DNA of 37,131 bases from Pseudomonas baetica (GTDB lineage Bacteria > Pseudomonadota > Gammaproteobacteria > Pseudomonadales > Pseudomonadaceae): contig NZ_JAIHLQ010000050.1 in NCBI RefSeq assembly GCF_019733355.1, positions 1 to 37,131 of the forward strand, given 5' to 3'. Under the pieces are notes generated by a model. The model had not been told where the DNA came from and searched no databases. It saw only the letters and a program-made list of their open reading frames with translations. The translations under genes were made by a program, and so were the position numbers. This document shows, piece after piece, positions 8,427 to 16,408 of the stretch; position 1 is the first letter of the stretch, and each line of letters begins with the position of its first letter.

Positions 8427-8501
8427 GCCATTGGCGCAATACACCGACTGTTGACTCATTGCATGTGATGAGCGGCCGACATCAGGCGGTTCACCCGTTA
8501 T

Positions 8502-8527
8502 CGCTACTGTCAGGTCTGACAGTAGCG
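8502..8527. promoter_or_regulatory. Perfect 11-bp palindrome upstream of the 727-residue gene
   Basis: CGCTACTGTCA (8502-8512) and TGACAGTAGCG (8517-8527) form a perfect inverted repeat around GGTC, ending 55 bases before the ATG at 8583. Outer arms GGCGG (from 8485) and CCGCC (to about 8542) could extend it. There is no T-run, so an operator or a leader hairpin fits better than a terminator. Confidence 0.55.
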
Positions 8528-8582
8528 GGACACCACCCGCCTGCTGTTACATGACGGCTGCACAAACTTACCGGGAGACACC

Positions 8583-10766
8583 ATGACCCTGCTGGAATCC
8601 GTCACCCAAGTGTGTACACGTCTGGCGCCAGGTGGCTGGCATTCGCTGATGCTGGCGCATGGCCTGGATATTCTCGCCGTGCCGCTGGACGCCGAACTGC
8701 TCAAACCACTGACTATCGACCGCTCGCTGGCAGGCTTTGCGGATTTCTCCTCTGGCGGCAGTCGTGCGATTGAAGCCGCAGCACCGGCCCGCAGCCTGCT
8801 TTATCACGCACTGGCCTCGCCACAAGTCACGCTCGACGAAACCGGAAAAGCGCTGCAGATTTTTCCTACCGCAGGCGAAGTTGAGAGCGTTCTGGACTAT
8901 GTCTACGGCATCCGCACGCCAACACTCGATGACCTGCAACAGCGGGCTCAAGGTGCGCCATTGGCGCTAGTCACGTTTGCCAGTGAATATCGCTGCGTTG
9001 CCGACACCGTCAAAGGCGAGCATGCAGACCTGTGCTTTTCTCGCACGGGCATTGCCCGTGTGGGCACCGACCCCGCGCTTTATGACGCCAGATTGCGCAG
9101 CTTTCTGCCTTCCGTACATGAAGATGCACATGGCATCCGGGTAATGCCTGTGCGCTACAGCGCCTACATTGCCATGCAACTCAAGGGCGACGCCAAGCGC
9201 TTCGGGCCGATGGACTTCCAGGTAGATGTCGATCCCGGGCTGGACTTCTGGGTGCCCCTGCACAAGGTATTCAATGGCCCGGACTGTCTGGCCGACATGG
9301 ATTTGACGTTGAGGCTGGACAACCATCAGATCAACGAAAAACTGCGGCACATTCATTTGCGTCACACCGGCACCGGTTGGCAGGAACCCGAGATCAGTCG
9401 GCCGCCCTTTGTCATCACCGAGGGGCTGGCCGACTGGGCGAACACCACGGATCTGGGACCCGGCCTGCTGCTGCCACAGGTCAGGCCCCGACTGGTTGAG
9501 CCGGTCGAGTTCGAGGGGCAGCCGCTGTCCTTTCTGCTGCCGCCCAACACCTCCGGCATGGTGCATGGTCGTCACAAGGTCGAAGCGGACGGCAGCATCG
9601 TCGACCTGAACGACCATGAAGGTGTGGAGGAACGGGTTCGTCTGGGCGGGTATCAAGCACTGCACTACCACGACGGTACGGCGGATGGCTGGGTTCGAGC
9701 GCGATGCGCGGTTATCGAGAAGCTTTTGCCAACGGTGGCGGCGTATTCGGTGATCGGCCCTCCGGATTTTTTCCCGCTGTGCACCCAGCGCAAGCTGTTG
9801 CACTGGGCGGATGAGCAACCCGTCTTCCCCGCACCGGATATCTGGCACGCTCGACTGGAGGCGTTATCCAACGTCCGCTACTGCGCCAATCTGGACTTGA
9901 AAGATCAGGTGTTCTCACCGCTGGACCGCGGCGTTACGGCGATTGTCGCCCTGCCGACTGAAACAGGGTCTTCGCACCCGCGCCAGACAGCGTCCGCCGT
10001 CTCGCGCCCAACCTCGCTGCCCGATGGCGCAGCCGGGGTTTTCGGCCCTGGATGGGAAGTAGGCTGGGTTCGCCAGCGTGGCGCGGACGATGCTTGGATC
10101 AACATCCTCGCCGGCTATCAGATGGCAAGCCCCTTTCCCGAAGACGCCAAAATCTGTGCGGCTCTGGGCTCTTTCTGGCCCGGGCTGGCGCCTGATTCGG
10201 CGCGTATCTTCGAGCCGCGCTCAAGCCTGCACACCGTTATCCCACTGACCGATCAGGAAATCGGCCAAGAGGGTGGCATTGCCTGGGATAACCAGCCAGG
10301 CCCCCGGCTGATACCGCACGAGGATCGTGTGATCGTTCAGTACCGTGCCTACGCCCATGCCGACTACACCCAAGTGGCCCTCGATCACCGCTTCTGCGTG
10401 CAACAGACCGGCAGCACCTCACAATCGGCGTATGAAAACCGAGTACTGTCGATGTATCGGGTATACACCGTGCTCGGTGCCGCCAATGACAAACCGCTGC
10501 GCAACAGGTGGCCGGTGTTGTCCTTCCTCGAAGTACAAACGCCCAACGCCGAAGTGGACGCAGCGCAGCAGCAAACCGGCATCACGCTTCACGGCTGGAT
10601 TCATCGCTACTTGATGTTTGAACGCGGCGCTGTCTGGACGCCGGAAAGTGACTTCAAGTTGCGCAATGTCGAGGTCGAGCAACAGGTGACCTTTCTCGTC
10701 AGCGCCGAAGCAATCCTGATCAAGCGCGAAGACACGCCATGGCAGATTGCTGTTGAAATGCTTTGA
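8583..10766 (+). CDS. Uncharacterised 727-residue protein, partner of a LodB-like flavoprotein
   Basis: I do not recognise a characterised family. The protein is soluble, with no signal peptide, membrane helix or CxxCH haem site. Visible blocks are SSGGSRAIEAAAPARSLLYH (about 56-75), FSRTGIARVGTDPALYD, DLDFWVPLHKVF-type text in the first half, GGYQALHYHDGTADGWVRA mid-protein, then GVFGPGWEVGW (W491), SPFPEDAKICAALGSFWPG (C525, W532) and PLTDQEIGQEGGIAWD. Nine cysteines are present. Size and the adjacent gene recall LodA-type quinone-cofactor oxidases, but the LodA signatures I know (IARVGNS at the N-terminus, and the Cys motif before PWQ) are absent. The ATG at 8583 follows GGGAG with good spacing. 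Its end overlaps the start of the flavoprotein gene, implying coupled translation and a joint function. The catalytic role, if any, is open. Confidence 0.85.
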   Translation: MTLLESVTQVCTRLAPGGWHSLMLAHGLDILAVPLDAELLKPLTIDRSLAGFADFSSGGSRAIEAAAPARSLLYHALASPQVTLDETGKALQIFPTAGEVESVLDYVYGIRTPTLDDLQQRAQGAPLALVTFASEYRCVADTVKGEHADLCFSRTGIARVGTDPALYDARLRSFLPSVHEDAHGIRVMPVRYSAYIAMQLKGDAKRFGPMDFQVDVDPGLDFWVPLHKVFNGPDCLADMDLTLRLDNHQINEKLRHIHLRHTGTGWQEPEISRPPFVITEGLADWANTTDLGPGLLLPQVRPRLVEPVEFEGQPLSFLLPPNTSGMVHGRHKVEADGSIVDLNDHEGVEERVRLGGYQALHYHDGTADGWVRARCAVIEKLLPTVAAYSVIGPPDFFPLCTQRKLLHWADEQPVFPAPDIWHARLEALSNVRYCANLDLKDQVFSPLDRGVTAIVALPTETGSSHPRQTASAVSRPTSLPDGAAGVFGPGWEVGWVRQRGADDAWINILAGYQMASPFPEDAKICAALGSFWPGLAPDSARIFEPRSSLHTVIPLTDQEIGQEGGIAWDNQPGPRLIPHEDRVIVQYRAYAHADYTQVALDHRFCVQQTGSTSQSAYENRVLSMYRVYTVLGAANDKPLRNRWPVLSFLEVQTPNAEVDAAQQQTGITLHGWIHRYLMFERGAVWTPESDFKLRNVEVEQQVTFLVSAEAILIKREDTPWQIAVEML

Positions 10767-11799
10767 TGTGGTGGTGGTCGGCGCCGGCCCTGCCGGATGT
10801 GCAGCAGCGATCAGTTGCGCCCAGCGCGGCTTGCGTGTGGCACTGATCGAACGTCAGCGCTTCCCAAGGTTTCGCCCCGGTGAGAGCCTGCACCCAGGCA
10901 TTGAACCGCTTCTGCAACAACTCGGCGTGAGTACGCCGTTGTTACACCAGCAAGCCATGCGTTTTACCGGCCAATGGGTGCAATGGAACGGGCCGGCGCG
11001 TTTCCACGCACTGGGTAGCGATGAACACGGTGCATGGCGGGGTTTTCAAATAGCCAGGGCGCAATTGGATGCGACATTGTTGCGCCAGGCCGAAGGCCTC
11101 GGGGTGACTGTGCACCAACCATGTCAGGCCCGACACGTTCTCAAACAGGACAATCGCGTCGTTGGGCTGACTACCACTCACGGGCAGTTTTTTACCTCCT
11201 GCCTGATCGATGCCAGCGGGGCGGCGAGTTGGTTGAATCGCCAGCTCCACCTCAAAACCCAAGTGTGTTCACCGCCAATGGTGGCTCGCTACGGCTATCT
11301 GCAAGGCTGTATCGCGCCTTATGAAACCGCCCCGCACTTGCTGGCCCATGCCACAGGCTGGACATGGATTGCGCAAGTCCAGAAACAACTGCTGCACTGG
11401 ACACACCTGGACTTCGAAACACCACCTTCAGCCCCACGAAAAGACGTTGACCGAATGCTCCCCGAGGCACTGCGAACACTGCCATCACGCGGCCCGATAC
11501 GCGGCGCCGACGTGACCTGGCGGATCAGCACGGCAGTGGCCGGTACCGGATATTTCATGGTGGGCGATGCCGCCAGCGTGCTCGATCCGGCATCTTCACA
11601 TGGCGTGCTCAAAGCCTTGATGACGGGCATGCAGGCAGCGCAAGCCGTGTTCGATTGCCTTCGCCAACCGGCGTTGCAAGCATCGGCGCCAACGCAATAT
11701 TGCCAATGGCTGAACCATTGGTTCGAGCGTGACAGTGAACAACTCCGCCATTTCTACCGCCAACACCCCTACCCTCCCCGGTGGTTGACCGAGACCTGA
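10753..11799 (+). CDS. LodB / flavin-halogenase-like FAD-dependent oxidoreductase
   Basis: A flavoprotein of about 348 residues. The FAD-binding GxGxxG is VVVVGAGPAGCAAA at the N-terminus. The family hallmark RFRPGESLHPGIEPLLQQLG follows, then the second FAD contact GDAASVLDPASSHGV near the C-terminus. GWTWIA partly resembles the GWxWxIP halogenase motif but is incomplete, so halogenation is doubtful. LodB/GoxB proteins of this superfamily are required to build the cysteine tryptophylquinone cofactor of their partner oxidase encoded next door. The start is a TTG (10747 or 10753); no ATG is available in frame, and it lies within the last codons of the upstream gene, a mark of translational coupling. 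A role in modifying the 727-residue partner is inference; direct oxidation of a small molecule is the alternative. Confidence 0.85.
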   Translation: MKCFDVVVVGAGPAGCAAAISCAQRGLRVALIERQRFPRFRPGESLHPGIEPLLQQLGVSTPLLHQQAMRFTGQWVQWNGPARFHALGSDEHGAWRGFQIARAQLDATLLRQAEGLGVTVHQPCQARHVLKQDNRVVGLTTTHGQFFTSCLIDASGAASWLNRQLHLKTQVCSPPMVARYGYLQGCIAPYETAPHLLAHATGWTWIAQVQKQLLHWTHLDFETPPSAPRKDVDRMLPEALRTLPSRGPIRGADVTWRISTAVAGTGYFMVGDAASVLDPASSHGVLKALMTGMQAAQAVFDCLRQPALQASAPTQYCQWLNHWFERDSEQLRHFYRQHPYPPRWLTET

Positions 11800-12013
11800 A
11801 TCAGGCAACGTCGGCCACTGCCCTCACCACACCATTAATCGACCTATTTGTTCAGTGTCAGTCTCGCAAACGCAGCTAGACTCAAACAGTACCCAGTCGA
11901 GGGGGACGCAGGACTCAGGCCGTGCCCTGCCCGTTTCCATGACCACCGCCCGGTGGCGCATGCCTCGACCCTCAACGCCGCCGGACAGTGATCCTGTTTC
12001 AGGAGCACACCTG

Positions 12014-13060
12014 ATGGACGAGGCCCGACTCAACGACTTCATGGGCAAACTGGTCAACGACATGGGCGGCGCGGCGATGCTGGCCAATGTCATCGTCGGC
12101 GAAGAACTCGGGCTCTACCGGGCGATGGCCGACAGTCAGCCGATCAGCCCCGAAACCCTCGCCACAAAAACCCGCTGCAACCCGCGCCTGGTACGCGAAT
12201 GGCTCAGCGCGCACGCCGCCTCCGGCTACATGGAGCACCACGACGGCCAGTTCCGCTTACCGGAAGAACAGGCCCAGGCGCTGGCCGTCGAAGACTCGCC
12301 GGTGTACATCGCTGGCGGCCTCGGGGTGGTAGCGTCGTTTTTCCATGACAAGGACAAACTGGTCAAAGCCATGCGCAGTAACGGCGCCCTGCCCTGGGGT
12401 GATCATCATCCGTGCATGTTCACCGGCACGGAACGCTTTTTCCGCCCCGGCTATAAAGGTCACTTGATCGCCGAATGGTTGCCGGCCCTGGATGGGGTGG
12501 TACCCAAACTCGAGACCGGTGCGAAAGTCGCCGACATCGGCTGCGGCCACGGCGCCTCGACGGTGATCATGGCTCAGGCTTTTCCCAATTCGCGCTTCGT
12601 CGGCTACGACTATCACGCACCGTCGATCACCGTCGCCTCCCAACGCGCCGAAGAAGGAGGTGTCAGCAGCCGGGCGAAATTCTTCGAGGGCTCGGCAAAA
12701 AGTTACCCTGGCAATGACTACGACCTGATCTGCTATTTCGACTGCCTGCACGACATGGGCGACCCGGTCGGCGCCGCACGCCATGCCTACGACGCGTTGA
12801 ACGACGACGGCACGGTGTTACTGGTCGAACCGTTTGCCAATGACACGCTGGACGAGAACATCAACGCGGTCGGGCGTTTGTTTTATGCCGCATCGACGTT
12901 CATTTGCACCCCCAACTCCCTGTCCCAAGAGGTTGGCCTGGGCCTCGGTGCGCAGGCCGGTGAAGTGCGTCTGCGCAAAGTGTTTGCCGAGGCTGGCTTC
13001 AAGCGGTTCCGGCGAGCGACGCAAACGCCGTTCAACCTGATTCTGGAGGCGCGCAAGTAA
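12014..13060 (+). CDS. Winged-helix SAM methyltransferase (Rv2258c-like)
   Basis: A 348-residue protein with an N-terminal winged-helix dimerisation domain (about 1-90; ETLATKTRCNPRLVREWLSA looks like its recognition helix region). A class I methyltransferase domain follows, with the SAM loop VADIGCGHGAST at 172-183 and the acidic strand-2 end VGYDYHAPS. The layout matches the Rv2258c-type and O-methyltransferase-like group; the substrate is unknown. The ATG at 12014 follows AGGAG with 8-base spacing. An in-frame GTG-type start near 11855 would add about 53 residues of low-complexity Ser/Thr/Pro sequence without family support, so it was rejected. A sirtuin gene follows 55 bases later with its own ribosome site. 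Confidence 0.86.
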   Translation: MDEARLNDFMGKLVNDMGGAAMLANVIVGEELGLYRAMADSQPISPETLATKTRCNPRLVREWLSAHAASGYMEHHDGQFRLPEEQAQALAVEDSPVYIAGGLGVVASFFHDKDKLVKAMRSNGALPWGDHHPCMFTGTERFFRPGYKGHLIAEWLPALDGVVPKLETGAKVADIGCGHGASTVIMAQAFPNSRFVGYDYHAPSITVASQRAEEGGVSSRAKFFEGSAKSYPGNDYDLICYFDCLHDMGDPVGAARHAYDALNDDGTVLLVEPFANDTLDENINAVGRLFYAASTFICTPNSLSQEVGLGLGAQAGEVRLRKVFAEAGFKRFRRATQTPFNLILEARK

Positions 13061-13115
13061 GCCGTGCCGATCGCGTGCTAACCTGCTGGCACCGTCCTCC
13101 CCCGGAGCGCTGACC

Positions 13116-13958
13116 ATGCTCGACAGCCCGATCCGCGAACACTTCGACACGCTGCAACAAGCGATGGCCGAAGGCGACTTTCTGGTATTGACCGGCGCCG
13201 GCATCAGCACGCCGTCGGGTATCCCGGATTACCGCGACAGCGACGGTGTGCGCCGTGGACGGCAGCCGATGATGTATCAGGAGTTTCTCGCCGCCCCAGA
13301 ATCACGCCGCCGCTATTGGGCGCGGGCGATGCTCGGCTGGCCGCGTGTGCGCCAGGCGCGACCGAATGCGGCGCACGAAGCGCTGGCCCATTTGCAGGCG
13401 CAGGGGCGAATCAGCGGCTTGATTACGCAGAATGTCGACACCTTGCACGATCAGGCCGGCAGTCCTGACGTCATCGAATTGCACGGCAGTTTGCATCGGG
13501 TGCTGTGCCTGGATTGCGGACAGCGAAGTGAGCGCGATGCGATACAGCGGTTGATGGAAATGCACAACCCGTACCTGGCCGGCGTCGATGCGGTGCAGGC
13601 GCCGGACGGCGATACCCTGCTCGACCCGGCGTTCGAAGCACGTTTTCAGGTACCGCTATGCCCTCATTGCGCAGGAGAGCGGATGAAACCGGACGTGGTG
13701 TTTTTCGGTGAGAACGTCGCGCAACACACGGCGGAACGGGCCATGACAGCGGCGCAAAATGCGGCAGGAATGCTCGTGGTGGGTTCTTCGTTGATGGCCT
13801 ATTCGGCGTTTCGCCTGTGCCGGGTCATCGCGGATCGCGGCAAGCCCTTGCTGGCGATCAACCTGGGCAAGACCCGGGCGGATGAATTACTGGATCTGAA
13901 GGTTGAAGGGTCGTGCGAGCAACTTTTGCCCCTACTGACACAGCGCCTGACCACCTGA
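13116..13958 (+). CDS. NAD-dependent protein deacylase, Sir2 family
   Basis: A sirtuin of 280 residues that removes acyl groups from lysine side chains using NAD+. All family elements are present: GAGIS at 27-31, SGIPDYRD, the nicotinamide-pocket QNVD at 105-108, the catalytic HG (H123) and four zinc cysteines (C131, C134, C182, C185). Late contacts VVGSSLMAYSAF and AINLGKT complete the Rossmann fold. The layout is like the SIRT4-type (class II) bacterial branch rather than CobB, because the CobB Ala-Tyr-Arg acyl pocket residues are not evident. The ATG at 13116 follows GGAG. The target proteins are not indicated by context. Confidence 0.93.
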   Translation: MLDSPIREHFDTLQQAMAEGDFLVLTGAGISTPSGIPDYRDSDGVRRGRQPMMYQEFLAAPESRRRYWARAMLGWPRVRQARPNAAHEALAHLQAQGRISGLITQNVDTLHDQAGSPDVIELHGSLHRVLCLDCGQRSERDAIQRLMEMHNPYLAGVDAVQAPDGDTLLDPAFEARFQVPLCPHCAGERMKPDVVFFGENVAQHTAERAMTAAQNAAGMLVVGSSLMAYSAFRLCRVIADRGKPLLAINLGKTRADELLDLKVEGSCEQLLPLLTQRLTT

Positions 13959-13967
13959 ACACGCACA

Positions 13968-13983
13968 GCCCGCTTCCACAGGG
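13968..13983. repeat. Partial REP sequence
   Basis: The minus strand reads CCCTGTGGAAGCGGGC, the first half of the local REP consensus. It has no partner and lies between the convergent sirtuin and LysR genes. It is probably a decayed copy. Confidence 0.55.
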
Positions 13984-14859
13984 TCAGTATTTTTCCCTCA
14001 AAATATCGAACAACGCCTGCGCCGCCGCCGACAGTTCATGACCCGGTTCAGTCAACACGCCAATCGCCCGTTCCACAGAATCATTCAACGTCAGGCACCG
14101 GGCACCCAGTTCCTGCATCTGCTCGGCACACAACGCCGGCACTGCACTGACTCCCAAGCCACTGGCAACCATCCGCCCGACCGTCGACAGTTGATGGCTT
14201 TCGAATTCCACCGGTAGCTTCATGCCGCGAGCCTGCAAATGCTCTTCGAGCATCACCCGCACGGTCGACGGTCGCTGCAAGGTAATGAACGGCTCCAGCA
14301 ACAAGGTCTGCCAGTCAATCTCGGTGTGTACGGCCAGCGGTGACTCCTGCGAGACCACCGCCACAAACCGATCCATATAGAGCGGTGTAAATGTCATCGA
14401 GGTGTTCTGCATCGGTTCGAACGCCACGCCCAACTCCACTTGCCGGTCGCGGACCATTTCCAATACTTGCTCGTTGATCACGTCGTTGACCGTGACGCTG
14501 ACGTTCGGATACCGCGCCCGAAAGGTCTTGAGGATCGGCGGCAGCAGATTTCCGGCAAACGACGGCATCGCCGCCAGCGTGACTCGCCCGCGTTGCAGGC
14601 TGAAGCGTTGGCGCATTTCGTCTTCGGCGTTGTCCCAGTCGGCAATCAGGCGCCGAGCCAGCGGCAGCAAGGATTCACCCTCCGCCGTCAGCGCCACATT
14701 GCGGGTGTTGCGGCTGAACAGACGCCCACCGAGCCCCTCTTCCAAGGCTTTGATGGTCAGGCTCAGCGCCGATTGCGACAGGTGCAACCGCTCGCAGGCG
14801 ACGGCAAAACTCAGGCTTTGGGCCACGGCGAGGAAGGCGCGGATCTGCTTGATGGTCAT
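13984..14859 (-). CDS. dhcR: LysR-type regulator of the dhcAB-atoB operon (DhcR-like)
   Basis: A LysR-family regulator of 291 residues. The N-terminal winged helix-turn-helix (MTIKQIRAFLAVAQS, with recognition part LHLSQSALSLTIKALEE) is followed by a two-lobe effector domain. It is divergent from dhcA across a 149-bp gap, the classic arrangement for a LysR activator and its target. In P. aeruginosa the regulator next to dhcAB (PA1998) is DhcR, which responds to carnitine-derived 3-dehydrocarnitine. The name here rests on that synteny plus family membership. The ATG at 14859 has a modest GGAAG about 10 bases upstream. Control of dhcAB-atoB is expected but not shown. Confidence 0.85.
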   Translation of the reverse strand: MTIKQIRAFLAVAQSLSFAVACERLHLSQSALSLTIKALEEGLGGRLFSRNTRNVALTAEGESLLPLARRLIADWDNAEDEMRQRFSLQRGRVTLAAMPSFAGNLLPPILKTFRARYPNVSVTVNDVINEQVLEMVRDRQVELGVAFEPMQNTSMTFTPLYMDRFVAVVSQESPLAVHTEIDWQTLLLEPFITLQRPSTVRVMLEEHLQARGMKLPVEFESHQLSTVGRMVASGLGVSAVPALCAEQMQELGARCLTLNDSVERAIGVLTEPGHELSAAAQALFDILREKY

Positions 14860-14894
14860 GAACGCTATGCTTCCGTATCAGAATCCAATGGATT

Positions 14895-14910
14895 ATTGAT
14901 CTTTATCAAT
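14895..14910. promoter_or_regulatory. Candidate LysR (DhcR) binding site
   Basis: ATTGATCTTTATCAAT has perfect 6-bp arms around CTTT and contains the T-N11-A spacing of LysR-type boxes. It lies 36 bases from the regulator start and about 100 bases from the dhcA start, inside an AT-rich divergent promoter region. Confidence 0.5.
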
Positions 14911-15008
14911 CAATCAACCTTAAAAATCAACTTAACAAATATATCCTTCAGCGAGACACTCCAGTCATTCGGCTAGCCAGCCGCCCGCAAATAATAAAAG
15001 AGGTGCAT

Positions 15009-15707
15009 ATGGCAGGTTTCGACAAGCGCGTGAGTTCCTACGAGGAAGCTCTGGCCGGGCTTGAAGACGGTATGACCGTCATCGCCGGCGGCTTTGGTCT
15101 GTGTGGCATTCCGGAAAACCTGATCGCCGAGATCAAGCGCAAAGGCACCCGCGACCTCACCGTCGTGTCCAACAACTGCGGCGTCGATGGCTTTGGTCTC
15201 GGCGTACTGCTGACCGACCGCCAGATCAGCAAAGTCGTCGCCTCCTACGTCGGCGAAAACAAGCTGTTCGAAGAGCAACTGCTCAAAGGCGAAATCGAAG
15301 TCACCCTGACCCCGCAAGGCACTCTCGCCGAAAAAATGCGCGCAGGCGGCGCTGGCATTCCGGCCTTCTTCACCGCCACGGGCGTCGGCACCCCGGTCGC
15401 CGAAGGCAAGGAAGTGCGTGAATTCAACGGTCGCAAGTACCTGATGGAAGAGTCCATCACCGGCGACTTCGCCATCGTCAAAGGCTGGAAAGCCGACCAT
15501 TTCGGTAACGTCATCTATCGTCACACCGCGCAGAACTTCAACCCGCTGGCCGCCACTGCCGGCAAGATCACCGTGGTCGAAGTCGAAGAAATCGTCGAAC
15601 CCGGCGAACTGGACCCCGCCCATATCCACACCCCGGGCATCTACGTCGACCGGGTCATTTGCGGCACGTTCGAAAAACGCATCGAACAGCGCACCATCCG
15701 CAAATAA
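15009..15707 (+). CDS. dhcA: 3-oxoacid / dehydrocarnitine CoA-transferase subunit A
   Basis: The alpha subunit of a heteromeric CoA-transferase that moves CoA from a donor such as succinyl-CoA to a 3-ketoacid (acetoacetate or 3-dehydrocarnitine). The 232-residue protein shows the CoA-transferase glycine motif GGFGLCGIPENL at 27-38 and the SNNCGVDGFGLG segment. The ATG at 15009 is preceded by AGAGG; an in-frame GTG at 15003 lies within that site. It is the first gene of dhcA-dhcB-atoB, with 24 bases before dhcB. The dhc naming follows the shared order with P. aeruginosa PA1998-PA2001; scoA/atoD are alternative names for the same activity class. Confidence 0.92.
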   Translation: MAGFDKRVSSYEEALAGLEDGMTVIAGGFGLCGIPENLIAEIKRKGTRDLTVVSNNCGVDGFGLGVLLTDRQISKVVASYVGENKLFEEQLLKGEIEVTLTPQGTLAEKMRAGGAGIPAFFTATGVGTPVAEGKEVREFNGRKYLMEESITGDFAIVKGWKADHFGNVIYRHTAQNFNPLAATAGKITVVEVEEIVEPGELDPAHIHTPGIYVDRVICGTFEKRIEQRTIRK

Positions 15708-15731
15708 TTCAGGCTGACGGAGAATAAAAAC

Positions 15732-16397
15732 ATGGCACTTTCCCGCGAACAAATGGCTCAGCGCGTCGCCCGCGAAATGCAGGACGGCTACTACGTGAAC
15801 CTTGGCATCGGCATTCCGACCCTGGTCGCCAACTACATCCCTGAAGGCATGGAAGTCATGCTGCAATCGGAAAACGGCCTGCTCGGCATGGGACCTTTTC
15901 CGACTGAAGAAACCATCGACGCCGACATGATCAACGCCGGCAAACAAACCGTGACCGCACGTATCGGCGCGTCGATCTTCTCCTCCGCCGAATCCTTTGC
16001 GATGATCCGCGGCGGTCATGTCGATCTGACCGTTCTGGGTGCGTTCGAAGTGGACGTTGAAGGCAACATCGCCTCGTGGATGATTCCCGGCAAACTGGTC
16101 AAGGGCATGGGCGGCGCCATGGATCTGGTGGCTGGCGCAGACAACATCATCGTCATCATGACTCACGCCTCCAAGGACGGTGAGTCCAAACTCTTATCCA
16201 AGTGCAGCCTGCCACTCACCGGTGCTGGGTGCATCAAGCGGGTGCTGACCGATCTTGCCTATCTCGAAATCGAGAACGGTGCGTTCATTCTCAAAGAGCG
16301 TGCGCCGGGCGTCAGCGTCGAAGAGATCGTCGCCAAAACCGCCGGAAAACTGATCGTGCCTGACCACGTACCGGAAATGCAGTTCGCTGCCCAGTGA
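15732..16397 (+). CDS. dhcB: 3-oxoacid / dehydrocarnitine CoA-transferase subunit B
   Basis: The beta subunit (221 residues) that carries the catalytic glutamate. The family motif SENGLLGMGPFP includes E47, which forms the glutamyl-CoA thioester. GIGIPTLVAN near the N-terminus and GGHVDLTVLGAFEVD are further family stretches. GGAG lies just before the ATG at 15732. The stop codon is 11 bases before the next gene's ATG, and the sequence GTGAGGA carries the ribosome site for atoB. With dhcA it links 3-hydroxybutyrate, acetoacetate or carnitine degradation to acetoacetyl-CoA or the betainyl equivalent, which the downstream thiolase can cleave. Confidence 0.93.
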   Translation: MALSREQMAQRVAREMQDGYYVNLGIGIPTLVANYIPEGMEVMLQSENGLLGMGPFPTEETIDADMINAGKQTVTARIGASIFSSAESFAMIRGGHVDLTVLGAFEVDVEGNIASWMIPGKLVKGMGGAMDLVAGADNIIVIMTHASKDGESKLLSKCSLPLTGAGCIKRVLTDLAYLEIENGAFILKERAPGVSVEEIVAKTAGKLIVPDHVPEMQFAAQ

Positions 16398-16408
16398 GGA
16401 ATTCGAAA

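Noticed and set aside
8583..10766. Annotating the 727-residue protein as LodA-type L-lysine/glycine oxidase
   Set aside because: Length and neighbour fit, but the N-terminal IARVGNS start and the Cys motif with PWQ seen in LodA/GoxA are absent; an IARVGT string in mid-protein is not enough.
10747..11799. Tryptophan-type halogenase
   Set aside because: The GWxWxIP motif is only partly present (GWTWIA) and the protein is shorter than halogenases; the RPGESLHPGIEP text points to the LodB-like branch.
11855..12013. Upstream extension of the winged-helix methyltransferase
   Set aside because: The added 53 residues are low-complexity and the ATG at 12014 has a proper AGGAG; the conserved domain begins there.
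14973..16166. 397-codon minus-strand open frame opposite dhcA/dhcB
   Set aside because: Composition (His/Asp/Gly/Phe-rich) is the mirror of two well-identified genes; no domain and no ribosome site.
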